A DNA stretch of 30,557 nucleotides from a virus (IMGVR_UViG_3300024429_000025:1-30557); one strand, 5' to 3'. Shown: positions 23,643 to 30,278, counted from the stretch's first letter. The notes: generated by a model from the letters alone, not told the origin. A program made the numbers and translations.

Positions 23643-23809
23643 AGAAAACCTGTAGGTCTTGTAACTATTATCGCGAGGATATACTAACACCGCCACGCAG
23701 ACTTAAAATGGGACATTGTTTATCTGAAGAAAGCCCCATGATACTAACGTATGGGTGTGATAAAGCGTGCAAATACTGGCGACCGAAGAAAGGCAAGGTG
23801 AAGAGGTGA
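23639..23809 (+). CDS. 56-residue cysteine-rich mini-protein
   Basis: A small ORF starting within the stop of the preceding gene (ATGA) and overlapping the start of the next gene. Its five cysteines (CRSC near residue 5, GHC, YGCDKAC) followed by KYW look like a zinc-binding knot, a pattern seen in many uncharacterised phage mini-proteins. Composition is more AT-rich than its neighbours, suggesting later acquisition. Confidence 0.6.
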   Translation: MKKTCRSCNYYREDILTPPRRLKMGHCLSEESPMILTYGCDKACKYWRPKKGKVKR

Positions 23810-25002
23810 AACCAAGATTCCCATCGCCACATATCTCGTTTTCTTCGATGGCAGACTTCGGATATTGTCCCCGGTATTGGTATCTACTTCGGAAGCATAA
23901 ACCGCCGCTCAAGGGCAGGGAGACGCCGGAGATAATCGCTGGCCGTCATGGACATATCGCGTTGCATCTGATCAACAAGTTCATTAAGACTGACCGGGAC
24001 GCGTTCGATGCGGTCGAAGTCAAGAGGATATTTGACAAAGCCATGCGACCCCTGAATCTCAATCTCCCGTTCTACGAGAATCTATGGCAGGGGATACGGA
24101 ATCATGCCGAAGAAACCCATGCGTCACAGCCGCCGATCTTTGAGGTTGAATATCCTCTTATGGTCAAACTTGAGACAAAAAACGATGGTGTGATCTGGAT
24201 TGTCGGGACACTTGACCGGCTCGATATAAGGGAAGGGGTCGCGACGTTGTGGGATTACAAGATCACGTATTTGATCCCGACGCGTGAAGAATTGGACGCG
24301 AACGAACAGTTTACGCTCTATTCATATTTGATATGGAAGGAGTTCCCACAAGTCAAGCGGATTATTCTCAAGTGGCACGCGGTGCTTGCCGGCAAGTCCC
24401 GGAGAGTCGAAAAGGATCTGACGAAACTGACAGCGATCGAAGAGCATCTCGCGGACCGGTGGCACGCAATCCGGACCGAGAAGACATGGCCGACAAATGC
24501 GCCATGTGCGCGATGTGATACGTGTCCGCAAGTCTGTACCGATTACAAGGCTTATCTCCGGCAAGTTTACTACCAGAAGGATATCAAGACGTTCGAGGAT
24601 AAGGCCGTCGTGTTCCTTGCCATTCGGGATCAGATGGGCGCATTGAAGAAGGAACACAAGCGGCTCGATACAGATATCAAAAAGGAGATCGCAGTTAGGA
24701 TGGGGGAGCCGGTTATCGCGGCCGGCCGGGAATGGAAGTTATCGACGCAACACAGAGAGGGCGGCTATACGGAGCCGACGGATTTCACGAAACTTGTCCC
24801 GGTGAAGTTGCTCGGGACGGAAAAGGGCGCTCGCCAGCGAGCGAGCGAGAAAGGCAAGGTGGGAAGTGAAGGGAATAAGGATCGATGCACAGATCGAAAA
24901 GGTGGAAAAGGAAAGGTCAACAGCGCTCGCGAAACTGGAAAAGGACATCAACAAAGAGGCCGGCGGAGTGGTATCACGGGCGGAGAAGTTCCCACTTGGT
25001 AA
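23806..25002 (+). CDS. RecB/Cas4-like PD-(D/E)XK nuclease with cysteine cluster
   Basis: A 398-residue nuclease. Cas4/AddB-type signs: SSMADFGYCPRYWYL with C21; a GRHGHIALH histidine; VGTLDRLDI with D137; LWDYKI (D150, K152); a QxxxY helix (EQFTLYSY); and a CARCDTCPQVC cluster (234-244) that with C21 could hold an iron-sulfur cluster. It likely trims DNA ends 5' to 3' for the adjacent annealing protein. The GTG at 23806 overlaps the previous stop and follows AAGGTGAAGAG. After about residue 340 the sequence becomes a low-complexity K/G/R tail that overlaps the next gene by 137 bases, so the real end may differ. Confidence 0.78.
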   Translation: MKPRFPSPHISFSSMADFGYCPRYWYLLRKHKPPLKGRETPEIIAGRHGHIALHLINKFIKTDRDAFDAVEVKRIFDKAMRPLNLNLPFYENLWQGIRNHAEETHASQPPIFEVEYPLMVKLETKNDGVIWIVGTLDRLDIREGVATLWDYKITYLIPTREELDANEQFTLYSYLIWKEFPQVKRIILKWHAVLAGKSRRVEKDLTKLTAIEEHLADRWHAIRTEKTWPTNAPCARCDTCPQVCTDYKAYLRQVYYQKDIKTFEDKAVVFLAIRDQMGALKKEHKRLDTDIKKEIAVRMGEPVIAAGREWKLSTQHREGGYTEPTDFTKLVPVKLLGTEKGARQRASEKGKVGSEGNKDRCTDRKGGKGKVNSARETGKGHQQRGRRSGITGGEVPTW

Positions 25003-25501
25003 CGAAGAGCAATACAAAAAGGCTTCGGTCGTTGTCAAGTGGCTCATGGATATAATCCGGGCGGTCAAAGGCGAGGAAAAATATCATTGCGAGCCATTCA
25101 AGGAAGGGCTTGCACGTTTAACGGATCGATTCAGGGAGATGCGGGCGCCGGTAGAAAAGGCCGTTGACATTATGAAGGAAAAAATGACGACATGGTGGGC
25201 GGCCGAAGAAGAGAAGAAGGAAAAGGAAGCCGCAAAGATCGAAGCCGATAACCGGAAGAGACTTGAGAAGGCGAAGGAGCCGGCTCGCGTCAAGATCAAG
25301 GAGACGCCTGACGCGCCGGTGAAGTCAGTCGGAGCGACGACAGCCGTGAAACATTGGACATATAAGGTGGTAGATGAAGCGAAAGTCCCGAGAGCATATC
25401 TTCAGTTGAACAAAGGCACAATCATGGGAGCAATACGACAAGGGAAAAGAGAAATCGCTGGCCTTGAGATATATCAAGAAATAGGGATCACGACAAGATA
25501 A
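24866..25501 (+). CDS. Coiled-coil recombination-associated protein
   Basis: A 211-residue protein. Residues 1-130 are coiled-coil-like and charged (QIEKVEKERSTALAKLEKD...). The C-terminal region, TTAVKHWTYKVVDEAKVPR then YLQLNKGTIMGAIRQGKREIAGLEIYQE, is a pattern I associate with phage proteins found beside annealing proteins and exonucleases. Gam/Gp157-like functions have been proposed for similar proteins, but that remains inference here. Start GTG 24866 follows AAGGCAAGGTGG. The start region overlaps the nuclease tail in another frame. Confidence 0.68.
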   Translation: MKGIRIDAQIEKVEKERSTALAKLEKDINKEAGGVVSRAEKFPLGNEEQYKKASVVVKWLMDIIRAVKGEEKYHCEPFKEGLARLTDRFREMRAPVEKAVDIMKEKMTTWWAAEEEKKEKEAAKIEADNRKRLEKAKEPARVKIKETPDAPVKSVGATTAVKHWTYKVVDEAKVPRAYLQLNKGTIMGAIRQGKREIAGLEIYQEIGITTR

Positions 25502-25752
25502 TGGAAGCCCGACAGAAGCGGTCCGATAATGTAGCTCAGGAGTCGTCTTCCCACATCGGCGGCTCAAGTCGGACCGCTTCCGGGAAGTTTGTCCCGAGCG
25601 AGAAGAAGTGGATCGAGACAGTCTTGAAAGCATATAAGGAAGGCAGGAAGTCTCTTGAGGAATGTATGATCGCGCTTGAGAACTTTATCATCGAGGCCGA
25701 GGATCGGGCAACGAAAGAGATCCGGGAAGGACAAGTGAGTGATGGAAAGTAA
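25501..25752 (+). CDS. Hypothetical helical protein
   Basis: An 83-residue protein. A polar Ser/Gly-rich N-terminus (about 35 residues) is followed by amphipathic helices with KKWIETVLKAYKEGRKSLEEC and a C-terminal IIEAEDRATKEIREG. It begins in the stop of the previous gene. No family recognised; possibly an accessory of the recombination proteins. Confidence 0.62.
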   Translation: MEARQKRSDNVAQESSSHIGGSSRTASGKFVPSEKKWIETVLKAYKEGRKSLEECMIALENFIIEAEDRATKEIREGQVSDGK

Positions 25753-25891
25753 AGAGGAAAAACAGATATCAAAAATCATGAACAATATCCGACCAACATT
25801 CACGCCCGGAATCTGGTTGCTACGTTTAACCGGCAAAGATCTTCAGGCTCTCTGGGCTATGTATAAGGAATGGAAGAAAGGAAAGGTGTAG
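25742..25891 (+). CDS. 49-residue hypothetical protein
   Basis: A short ORF overlapping the end of the previous gene by 11 bases. The sequence has a basic N-terminus and a hydrophobic centre (FTPGIWLLRLTGKDLQALWAMY) that looks like a small folded helix pair rather than a membrane segment. The start is ATG 25742; a GTG three bases earlier is also possible. Supported by tight packing and lack of any alternative frame. Confidence 0.45.
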   Translation: MESKEEKQISKIMNNIRPTFTPGIWLLRLTGKDLQALWAMYKEWKKGKV

Positions 25892-25893
25892 GG

Positions 25894-26121
25894 ATGGCAA
25901 AGGTTTATTATTGGGAAACAGTTATTGCCGATATGAAAATAATTTCCAAAGAAGATAATGATAAATACAGCAGACGATTGATTCCTGCTTCAACAGTTTG
26001 GAGCAACGGGCAAATACTAATGGGTTTAGAAGAAGGCAAACGCCTCGAATCCGAGAACAAACAGTTGAAAGAGAAAATAGAAACATTAGAAGATATGCTA
26101 TTGGAAGAACAGGAAAGGTGA
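25894..26121 (+). CDS. Small AT-rich protein with C-terminal coiled coil
   Basis: A 75-residue protein. The N-terminal half contains AKVYYWETVIADMKIIS, and the C-terminal half (RLESENKQLKEKIETLEDMLLEE) is a clear leucine-zipper-like coil. ATG 25894 follows GAAAGG; an earlier in-frame ATG at 25870 lies in the previous gene. The gene is markedly AT-richer than its neighbours. Likely dimeric; function unknown. Confidence 0.62.
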   Translation: MAKVYYWETVIADMKIISKEDNDKYSRRLIPASTVWSNGQILMGLEEGKRLESENKQLKEKIETLEDMLLEEQER

Positions 26122-26125
26122 AGTA

Positions 26126-26569
26126 ATGGCAACGAGCCGGCAGATCTCGACTGACATAGGAACAGACGAACAGTTGAACATGGTATCAGATCAGGCCGCG
26201 CTCTTATTCACATGGTGTATTGCGAGAGCCGATCCTCACGGATACTTGCCCGGGAAGCCGGGAGAATTAAGGTTGAAGGTTGTCCCGGGCCGCAAATGGA
26301 CGGACAAAGAGGTCGCTGGCTATTTGAAGGAACTTGAAGCAACGAAGACAGATACAGATCCGGCATTGGTAGAATGGAAGTATCCTCATTATGTGCGGCT
26401 GTTGGGATGGGAAGGGACGCAGAAGTTTTTGTATAGGAGACCCGAATCGATCTACCTCAAGAAGTATACGGAAAGGGTCGGGAAGATTGAGAAAGGTCAG
26501 GAAAGGTTGGCAAAGGTAGAGAAAGCCACTATACGTATAAGAGAAGAGAAGAGAAGAGAAGAGAAGTGA
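26126..26569 (+). CDS. Replication-initiator-like N-terminal protein (DnaD/replisome-organizer type)
   Basis: A 147-residue protein. The segment SDQAALLFTWCIARADPHGYLPG matches the N-terminal winged-helix part of phage replisome organizer/DnaD-like initiators. The next 60 residues carry a KVVPGRKWTDKEVAGYLKELE helix and a wing. The end is a basic/acidic linker encoded by five GAGAA repeats. Initiators of this type usually continue into a C-terminal domain, but here a stop follows the repeat and the next gene begins at once. Loss of one repeat unit would fuse both frames. It probably recruits the helicase or loader to the origin. Confidence 0.68.
   Translation: MATSRQISTDIGTDEQLNMVSDQAALLFTWCIARADPHGYLPGKPGELRLKVVPGRKWTDKEVAGYLKELEATKTDTDPALVEWKYPHYVRLLGWEGTQKFLYRRPESIYLKKYTERVGKIEKGQERLAKVEKATIRIREEKRREEK
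26541..26565 (+). repeat. GAGAA pentanucleotide repeat (five units) at a gene junction
   Basis: Five tandem GAGAA units followed by GTGAA. They encode the C-terminal residues EEKRREEK of the upstream gene and also provide the purine-rich ribosome-binding site of the GTG at 26566. Because the unit is five bases, a change in copy number changes the reading frame. Confidence 0.85.
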
Positions 26570-27009
26570 ATATAGGGGGAAAAACGCGCCGATTCGGGGT
26601 TATAGGTAGAAAGGATAGGATATCACTCCATAAAGGCGCTAAAGCGCCGCAGAAGGTAGATATTGAGGCAAATAAGAGGCGTATGGCTGACCTCATAGAG
26701 ATGATAACTCGTGAGAAGGTCCTCGGGGATAGTGTCAAGAGAATAGAGCAACATGGCCGGTCCGGGTGTATCCTGTCATTACGCCGGGGAATGGACGCGC
26801 TATGCTATGCGAAGGGGGATATGTGTACCGGCCCGGAAGATTGCGCAAAGGACTTTCAGGCGATAGCAGGGGAGATCCGGAAGAAGTTCCCGGATATGGA
26901 GATGCAGAACTTCTATTCGAACTTGAGGACGTTCTGCGCCATGTGGGTAAAATATAACAAGGAGATGTTATGGAATCGTTACAAGGCGAAGATCGGGGAG
27001 ACTCGGTGA
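26566..27009 (+). CDS. Possible C-terminal part/partner of the replication protein
   Basis: A 147-residue protein starting at GTG overlapping the previous stop. The first 30 residues are basic and linker-like (GKTRRFGVIGRKDRIS). The rest is helical with EANKRRMADLIEMITREKVLGDS and a conserved-looking centre around two cysteines (YAKGDMCTGPEDCAKDF). It lies in the frame that the upstream gene would enter if one GAGAA unit were lost. It may be a separate protein, or the second domain of a split initiator. No family match is claimed. Confidence 0.6.
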   Translation: MNIGGKTRRFGVIGRKDRISLHKGAKAPQKVDIEANKRRMADLIEMITREKVLGDSVKRIEQHGRSGCILSLRRGMDALCYAKGDMCTGPEDCAKDFQAIAGEIRKKFPDMEMQNFYSNLRTFCAMWVKYNKEMLWNRYKAKIGETR

Positions 27010-27020
27010 AAGGAAGGTGA

Positions 27021-27230
27021 ATGATGGCTGATACAGAGAAAGCGTTAAGGGATTTAGAGCCTTGCCGGGAAGGAGAACAGCTTGTTCTTGGTGCAGGGTC
27101 TGCAAAAAATATCTTGGCATGCGTGGAGCGTGGTCAGATATTTGAGGAAAGGTTTAACGGGCTTGATGAAATAAAGATACCTATACCCTCAAGTTTTGGC
27201 TACAAGGCAATGTTTGTAGAACCAAAATAA
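27021..27230 (+). CDS. Small hypothetical protein
   Basis: A 69-residue protein, with ATG codons at 27021 and 27024 after AAGGAAGGTGA. The sequence is mixed helix/strand (KNILACVERGQIFEER, then IKIPIPSSFGYKAMF). Slightly AT-rich. No family recognised. Confidence 0.6.
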   Translation: MMADTEKALRDLEPCREGEQLVLGAGSAKNILACVERGQIFEERFNGLDEIKIPIPSSFGYKAMFVEPK

Positions 27231-27248
27231 AAAAAGGAAGGTGGTAAT

Positions 27249-27746
27249 ATGACAACAACGAAGAGTGTAATGGCAGTTACTGTGATTGTCATAGTATTTA
27301 TGACGACAGGATATCTTCTCCGGGTGAAGATAGAAAGGGGAACGCAACGAATGATTGATTCACTCCCGATGCTCGAAAGCGAAACAGACCCGGAAAGTCT
27401 CGGGGAAGTCTATCAGGTCCGGGACGTTCGGGTGACAGGATACACGCTTGACCCGAAGGAGTGCGGCAAGGAGAAGGGGGATAAGTGGTACGGGATCGGC
27501 GCGTCCGGGAGAAAAGTCAGGATCGGGGACTGCGCCATGAACGGGATCCCGTTTGGATATCGTGTCATGTTTGTGAAGAAGATCAACGGCTGTCTCATGC
27601 AGACAGTAGCAGATACGGGATCGTTTGACTGGACAACGTGTGATGTTTTCTGCGGCGAAGGGAAGAAGGCGAAAGAGCGCGCCCGGAAGATAACAGGAAA
27701 TTATACAGCCATTATCTTCAGGCCGAAAGGAGAACGAGGGGAATGA
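27249..27746 (+). CDS. Membrane-anchored 3D-like domain protein (possible peptidoglycan-acting)
   Basis: A 165-residue protein. Residues 7-26 form a TM anchor or uncleaved signal (VMAVTVIVIVFMTTGYLL). The rest resembles a 3D/double-psi beta-barrel as in MltA and Rpf-linked enzymes: RVTGYTLDPKEC at about 61-72, SGRKVRIGDCAM (86-97), PFGYRVMF, then VADTGSFDWTTCDVFCG, with D122 and D132 as the expected catalytic or structural aspartates. Four or more cysteines could form disulfides in an exported domain. It lies far from the lysis genes. It might remodel the wall early in infection; function is inference. Confidence 0.6.
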   Translation: MTTTKSVMAVTVIVIVFMTTGYLLRVKIERGTQRMIDSLPMLESETDPESLGEVYQVRDVRVTGYTLDPKECGKEKGDKWYGIGASGRKVRIGDCAMNGIPFGYRVMFVKKINGCLMQTVADTGSFDWTTCDVFCGEGKKAKERARKITGNYTAIIFRPKGERGE

Positions 27747-27982
27747 TAGACATTGAGAAAATGCGGAAACAGTTTGAAGAAGAAAGACAGATAAGATGTC
27801 CTTTTTGTCAGTCACTTCAGACAACCGACGATGGTAATTACCCAATGACTTATCATGGCAGTTGGGATAGTGGGGTAACGGAAATGGATTGTTATGATTG
27901 TGAAAAAACATTCTGGATTTTTGAACAGGTTAGTCGTACCTACAAAGTTGGGAGAACTCCAGAAGAAGCCGAAGAACGATGA
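27743..27982 (+). CDS. Small zinc-ribbon-like protein
   Basis: A 79-residue protein with CPFC near residue 19 and CYDC near residue 50, a two-knuckle zinc ribbon spacing, plus aromatic and acidic residues around the second pair (DCEKTFWIFEQ). AT-rich relative to neighbours. It starts in the stop of the previous gene (ATGA). The role could be nucleic-acid or protein binding. Confidence 0.65.
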   Translation: MIDIEKMRKQFEEERQIRCPFCQSLQTTDDGNYPMTYHGSWDSGVTEMDCYDCEKTFWIFEQVSRTYKVGRTPEEAEER

Positions 27983-28022
27983 TACTAACAAAAAGGAGCA
28001 GGATAGGAAGGGGTGAGGGAAT

Positions 28023-28319
28023 ATGTTGAAGTGGGAAAAGATTGACAACGAAACGATGAGGGCGAGTGTCCCGAGCGGTTGGTTAGTCAAGATTGTGCAG
28101 GTAGTAATTATCAAGATGCAACAGGGAGACCCGAAACTTATCGGCCGAATGAGAGTGGTAGATGCGCCTTACGGGACGATGGCGATGACATTCGTCCCGG
28201 ATTCTGAACATAAGTGGGAATTGGAGAAGGACGAAGAAGGGACAGAATCGGGCGGTAATGGTAGGAAACCGAAGACTGGCGAAACCGGCGAACCATCCAA
28301 CATAAAACTTGCGCCATGA
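28023..28319 (+). CDS. Hypothetical small beta protein with Gly/Glu/Lys tail
   Basis: A 98-residue protein. Residues 1-65 look like a compact beta domain (TMRASVPSGWLVKIVQVVII, then MAMTFVPDSEHKW). The rest is an E/G/K-rich disordered tail. The ATG follows GGAAGGGGTGAGG. It overlaps the HNH-like gene by ATGA. Unknown function. Confidence 0.62.
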   Translation: MLKWEKIDNETMRASVPSGWLVKIVQVVIIKMQQGDPKLIGRMRVVDAPYGTMAMTFVPDSEHKWELEKDEEGTESGGNGRKPKTGETGEPSNIKLAP

Positions 28320-28660
28320 CGCGGACAGTTTTCTTGCCGAACTGGAAGGTGAAGACATTCAGGAGCCGGCGATATCTGAATTGGATCCGGACGTTACCTT
28401 GTATGTTCTGCGGACTACCAGACGGAAGGAATGAGAGCGGATATCCAACCGAGCCGGATCATATCGGGTCGCGTGGCATGTCTCAAAAATGTGAGGATCG
28501 ACTGGTGATCCCGGCTTGTTCAAGAGATCATCCGTACCGACAGAATCACGATTTCAAGGGACTCGAAAAAGTGACAGGCAAGCGGTATAATTGGGCGGAT
28601 ATCTGGAAGAAGGTTACGGAATGTATCCTGAAATATATCGACGAAGGGAAGAAGTTTTGA
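28316..28660 (+). CDS. HNH-like/DUF968-type nuclease
   Basis: A 114-residue protein. CMFCG (C29, C32), TEPDHIGSRG (D48, H49) and IPACSRDHPYRQNH (C68, H72, H78) form the usual layout of small phage HNH-type zinc endonucleases, with the DH pair as the metal and catalytic core. It may act in recombination (a NinG/DUF968-like role) or in DNA end processing. The start GTG/ATG region overlaps the previous gene by four bases. The exact subfamily is not certain. Confidence 0.65.
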   Translation: MTRTVFLPNWKVKTFRSRRYLNWIRTLPCMFCGLPDGRNESGYPTEPDHIGSRGMSQKCEDRLVIPACSRDHPYRQNHDFKGLEKVTGKRYNWADIWKKVTECILKYIDEGKKF

Positions 28661-28666
28661 GAATAT

Positions 28667-28735
28667 CCCGGGCGAGCGTTCAGGATTGGGCAGACATAAG
28701 CCTCCAGTCATTACCTCTCTTGATGCTCGCTCGGG
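28667..28735. repeat. Long inverted repeat before a small membrane protein gene
   Basis: CCCGGGCGAGC (28667-28677) pairs with GCTCGCTCGGG (28725-28735) over eleven positions with one G-U, enclosing a 47-base loop. It lies between the HNH-like gene and the mini-gene at 28755. No T-run follows, so it is not a normal terminator. The loop size is close to that of the P2 leader hairpin (46 bases). Confidence 0.6.
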
Positions 28736-28754
28736 TCGGGAAGGAGTTGGTGAA

Positions 28755-28892
28755 ATGAGAAAATGGATTGTAAGGATACTTGCGATTGTGATGATCGCGG
28801 TCGCGTCGGTCGGATTTGTGTTTGTAGTCGGCGTGTTGGTGAAGTTATTGATAATTGCGTTCCTGATGGGTTGGAGCGCAATCAGTTTATGA
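28755..28892 (+). CDS. 45-residue two-TM membrane protein
   Basis: A mini-gene with AAGGAG before the ATG. After MRKWIV, the chain is nearly all hydrophobic with two segments (ILAIVMIAVASVGFVFVVGV and VKLLIIAFLMGW) and a short turn between them. It could be a small inner-membrane protein with a role in host takeover or superinfection exclusion. An in-frame upstream start at 28686 is possible but has a poor ribosome-binding site. Confidence 0.6.
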   Translation: MRKWIVRILAIVMIAVASVGFVFVVGVLVKLLIIAFLMGWSAISL

Positions 28893-28926
28893 CGCTCGAT
28901 GAGAGCGAGAAAGGAAGGGATTGAAA

Positions 28927-29664
28927 ATGGCTGACGTATCACCTTCGGCATTGGGAGAGTTTGAGAAGTGTTCCCGGTGCTTTTGGTTGGGTAGGAACAA
29001 AAAAGTGAAGTGGCCTCGAGGGATCTTCCCGAGTTTACCGGGCGGCATGGACAGGAAGATCAAGATACATTATGACAATCACAGGAGCGTCAATATCTTG
29101 CCGTCAGAGATCGAAGGGCAAATCAGCAAAGGGTTGGTATTATATCCGGATCAGAAGAAGATCGATTCGTGGCGTAATTACTTCAAGAAGACGCTCACGT
29201 ATTCATGCCCGGATACAGGGGGAACGCTTGGCGGAGCGCTTGATGATCTTCTGCAAGATAAGGATAATCGGGTTGCGCCGCTCGATTACAAAACGAGGGG
29301 ATATCCGATCAAGGAAGACTCACACAAGTATTACATAACACAGATGAATTGCTATGCGCTCATGCTATCAGAGGGACCGACACAACTCGAACTCAACGGG
29401 AAAGCATATCTGGTCTTCTATTCTCCGAGATCGATCATTTCGGAAGAGAAGCCGATTGGGACAAACATTGCGTTAAGCGATTGGCTGGTTGAAGTGGTCG
29501 AACTGAAGATTGATATCGAAGCGGCCCGGAAACTTGTCAGAGACGCGGTGGATTGCTTGCAGAGCGCTATCCCGTGGGCGGCGAGGGATTGTGAGCAATG
29601 CAAGTATATCGAGGACAGAATCGATATGTTGCGAGATATGAAGAAAGCCGGGGAGAAGACATGA
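28927..29664 (+). CDS. Second Cas4/RecB-like PD-(D/E)XK nuclease
   Basis: A 245-residue protein. Near the N-terminus SPSALGEFEKCSRCFWL carries C15 and C18. GGALDDLL (D106/D107) and APLDYKTRG (D120, K122) give the PD-(D/E)XK core. QMNCYALML (Q139, Y143) is the QxxxY helix, and the C-terminal CEQCKYIE (C222, C225) completes a possible four-cysteine iron-sulfur site. I choose ATG 28927 with AAGGAAGGGA upstream; a TTG at 28921 is in frame. It is a standalone Cas4-like exonuclease or a repair enzyme; there are no cas genes nearby. It overlaps the next gene by ATGA. Confidence 0.78.
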   Translation: MADVSPSALGEFEKCSRCFWLGRNKKVKWPRGIFPSLPGGMDRKIKIHYDNHRSVNILPSEIEGQISKGLVLYPDQKKIDSWRNYFKKTLTYSCPDTGGTLGGALDDLLQDKDNRVAPLDYKTRGYPIKEDSHKYYITQMNCYALMLSEGPTQLELNGKAYLVFYSPRSIISEEKPIGTNIALSDWLVEVVELKIDIEAARKLVRDAVDCLQSAIPWAARDCEQCKYIEDRIDMLRDMKKAGEKT

Positions 29665-29825
29665 ATCCTATCTGCAAATGTGGGAAGGCGATGGAGCGGA
29701 TCAACGGGACTTATGTATGCCCGGATTGGCTCGATTGCGGTGGAGCGATCCCGGCGGCAGAATATGACAGGGAGCAAGCCGGGGATCGTGCGCTTCATAT
29801 CGCCCGGGACGAAGGGAGAAGGTAA
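29661..29825 (+). CDS. Small zinc-ribbon-like protein
   Basis: A 54-residue ORF starting in the stop of the nuclease gene. The cysteines in PICKCG (residues 5 and 7), TYVCPDW and DCGG form a compact ribbon. The C-terminus is charged. A longer in-frame start at 29598 exists inside the nuclease gene but has no ribosome-binding site. Function unknown. Confidence 0.6.
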   Translation: MNPICKCGKAMERINGTYVCPDWLDCGGAIPAAEYDREQAGDRALHIARDEGRR

Positions 29826-29829
29826 GAGA

Positions 29830-30024
29830 ATGAGGATATGCGAGACGTGTTTGTATAAGTCATATTGCAAGAAAGTGAATGATCAAGAGAGGCAAGAAAA
29901 AGAACTCGGCACAAGGTATTGCACAGATTACAAAAAAGATGATTACGTATCGCTCGATTCGAAGAAGAAACAAAAGAAGAAAACGAAGACGAAGAAAGCG
30001 AAACGTCGAAAAGAAAGGGGGTGA
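29830..30024 (+). CDS. Small Cys/Lys-rich protein
   Basis: A 64-residue protein starting at ATG after AGAAGGTAAGAG. RICETCLYKSYC (C4, C7, C12) and RYCTDYK give four cysteines. After about residue 45 it becomes a K/R run that looks like a nucleic-acid-binding tail. Part of the mini-protein cluster. Confidence 0.58.
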   Translation: MRICETCLYKSYCKKVNDQERQEKELGTRYCTDYKKDDYVSLDSKKKQKKKTKTKKAKRRKERG

Positions 30025-30029
30025 AACTG

Positions 30030-30278
30030 ATGATAAAATTAGGACAGAAGGCGAGGGACAAGATAACTGGGTTTACGGGTATAGTAATCGGTAAGATTGA
30101 TTATCTTTTCGGTTGCAACCAGTACGGTCTTACGCCGGAGATTGACAAGGATGGCAAGACTGGTGAGACTCAGTGGTTCGATGATGGCAGAATCGTCGTG
30201 TTGGGCCGGGGGATACTTCCGAAGGAGGTCAGGAGCAAGAAGAACGGCGGCCCGAATAGAGATCGCCCGAGGGCATAA
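30030..30278 (+). CDS. Hypothetical protein of a common small phage family
   Basis: An 82-residue protein with the block KARDKITGFTGIVIGKIDYL, then FGCNQYGLTPEIDKDG and TQWFDDGRIVVLG, a conserved-looking small beta fold I have seen in many phages (DK-TG--G----GC-QYG---, WFD-GR). Function unknown. I choose ATG 30030 after GAAAGGGGG; a GTG at 30021 is in frame and overlaps the previous stop. Confidence 0.7.
   Translation: MIKLGQKARDKITGFTGIVIGKIDYLFGCNQYGLTPEIDKDGKTGETQWFDDGRIVVLGRGILPKEVRSKKNGGPNRDRPRA

Noticed and set aside
23660-23690. TATACT box that resembles a -10 element at about 23678
   Set aside because: The only -35 candidate (TTGTAA) is weak with a 15-base spacer, and the site is inside a gene; likely chance.
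23737-27989. ATGATACTAAC occurring at 23737 and 27979
   Set aside because: Eleven-base repeats are expected many times by chance in 30 kb and no shared context was found.
20851-28724. GCTTATGT-like similarity between the endolysin leader and the reverse complement of the 28667-28735 loop
   Set aside because: Only about eight bases match and alignments do not extend; not enough to propose a shared RNA family.
28927-29664. Cas4-like protein as part of a CRISPR-Cas locus
   Set aside because: No repeats, cas1, cas2 or effector genes are present; a standalone phage nuclease is the simpler reading.
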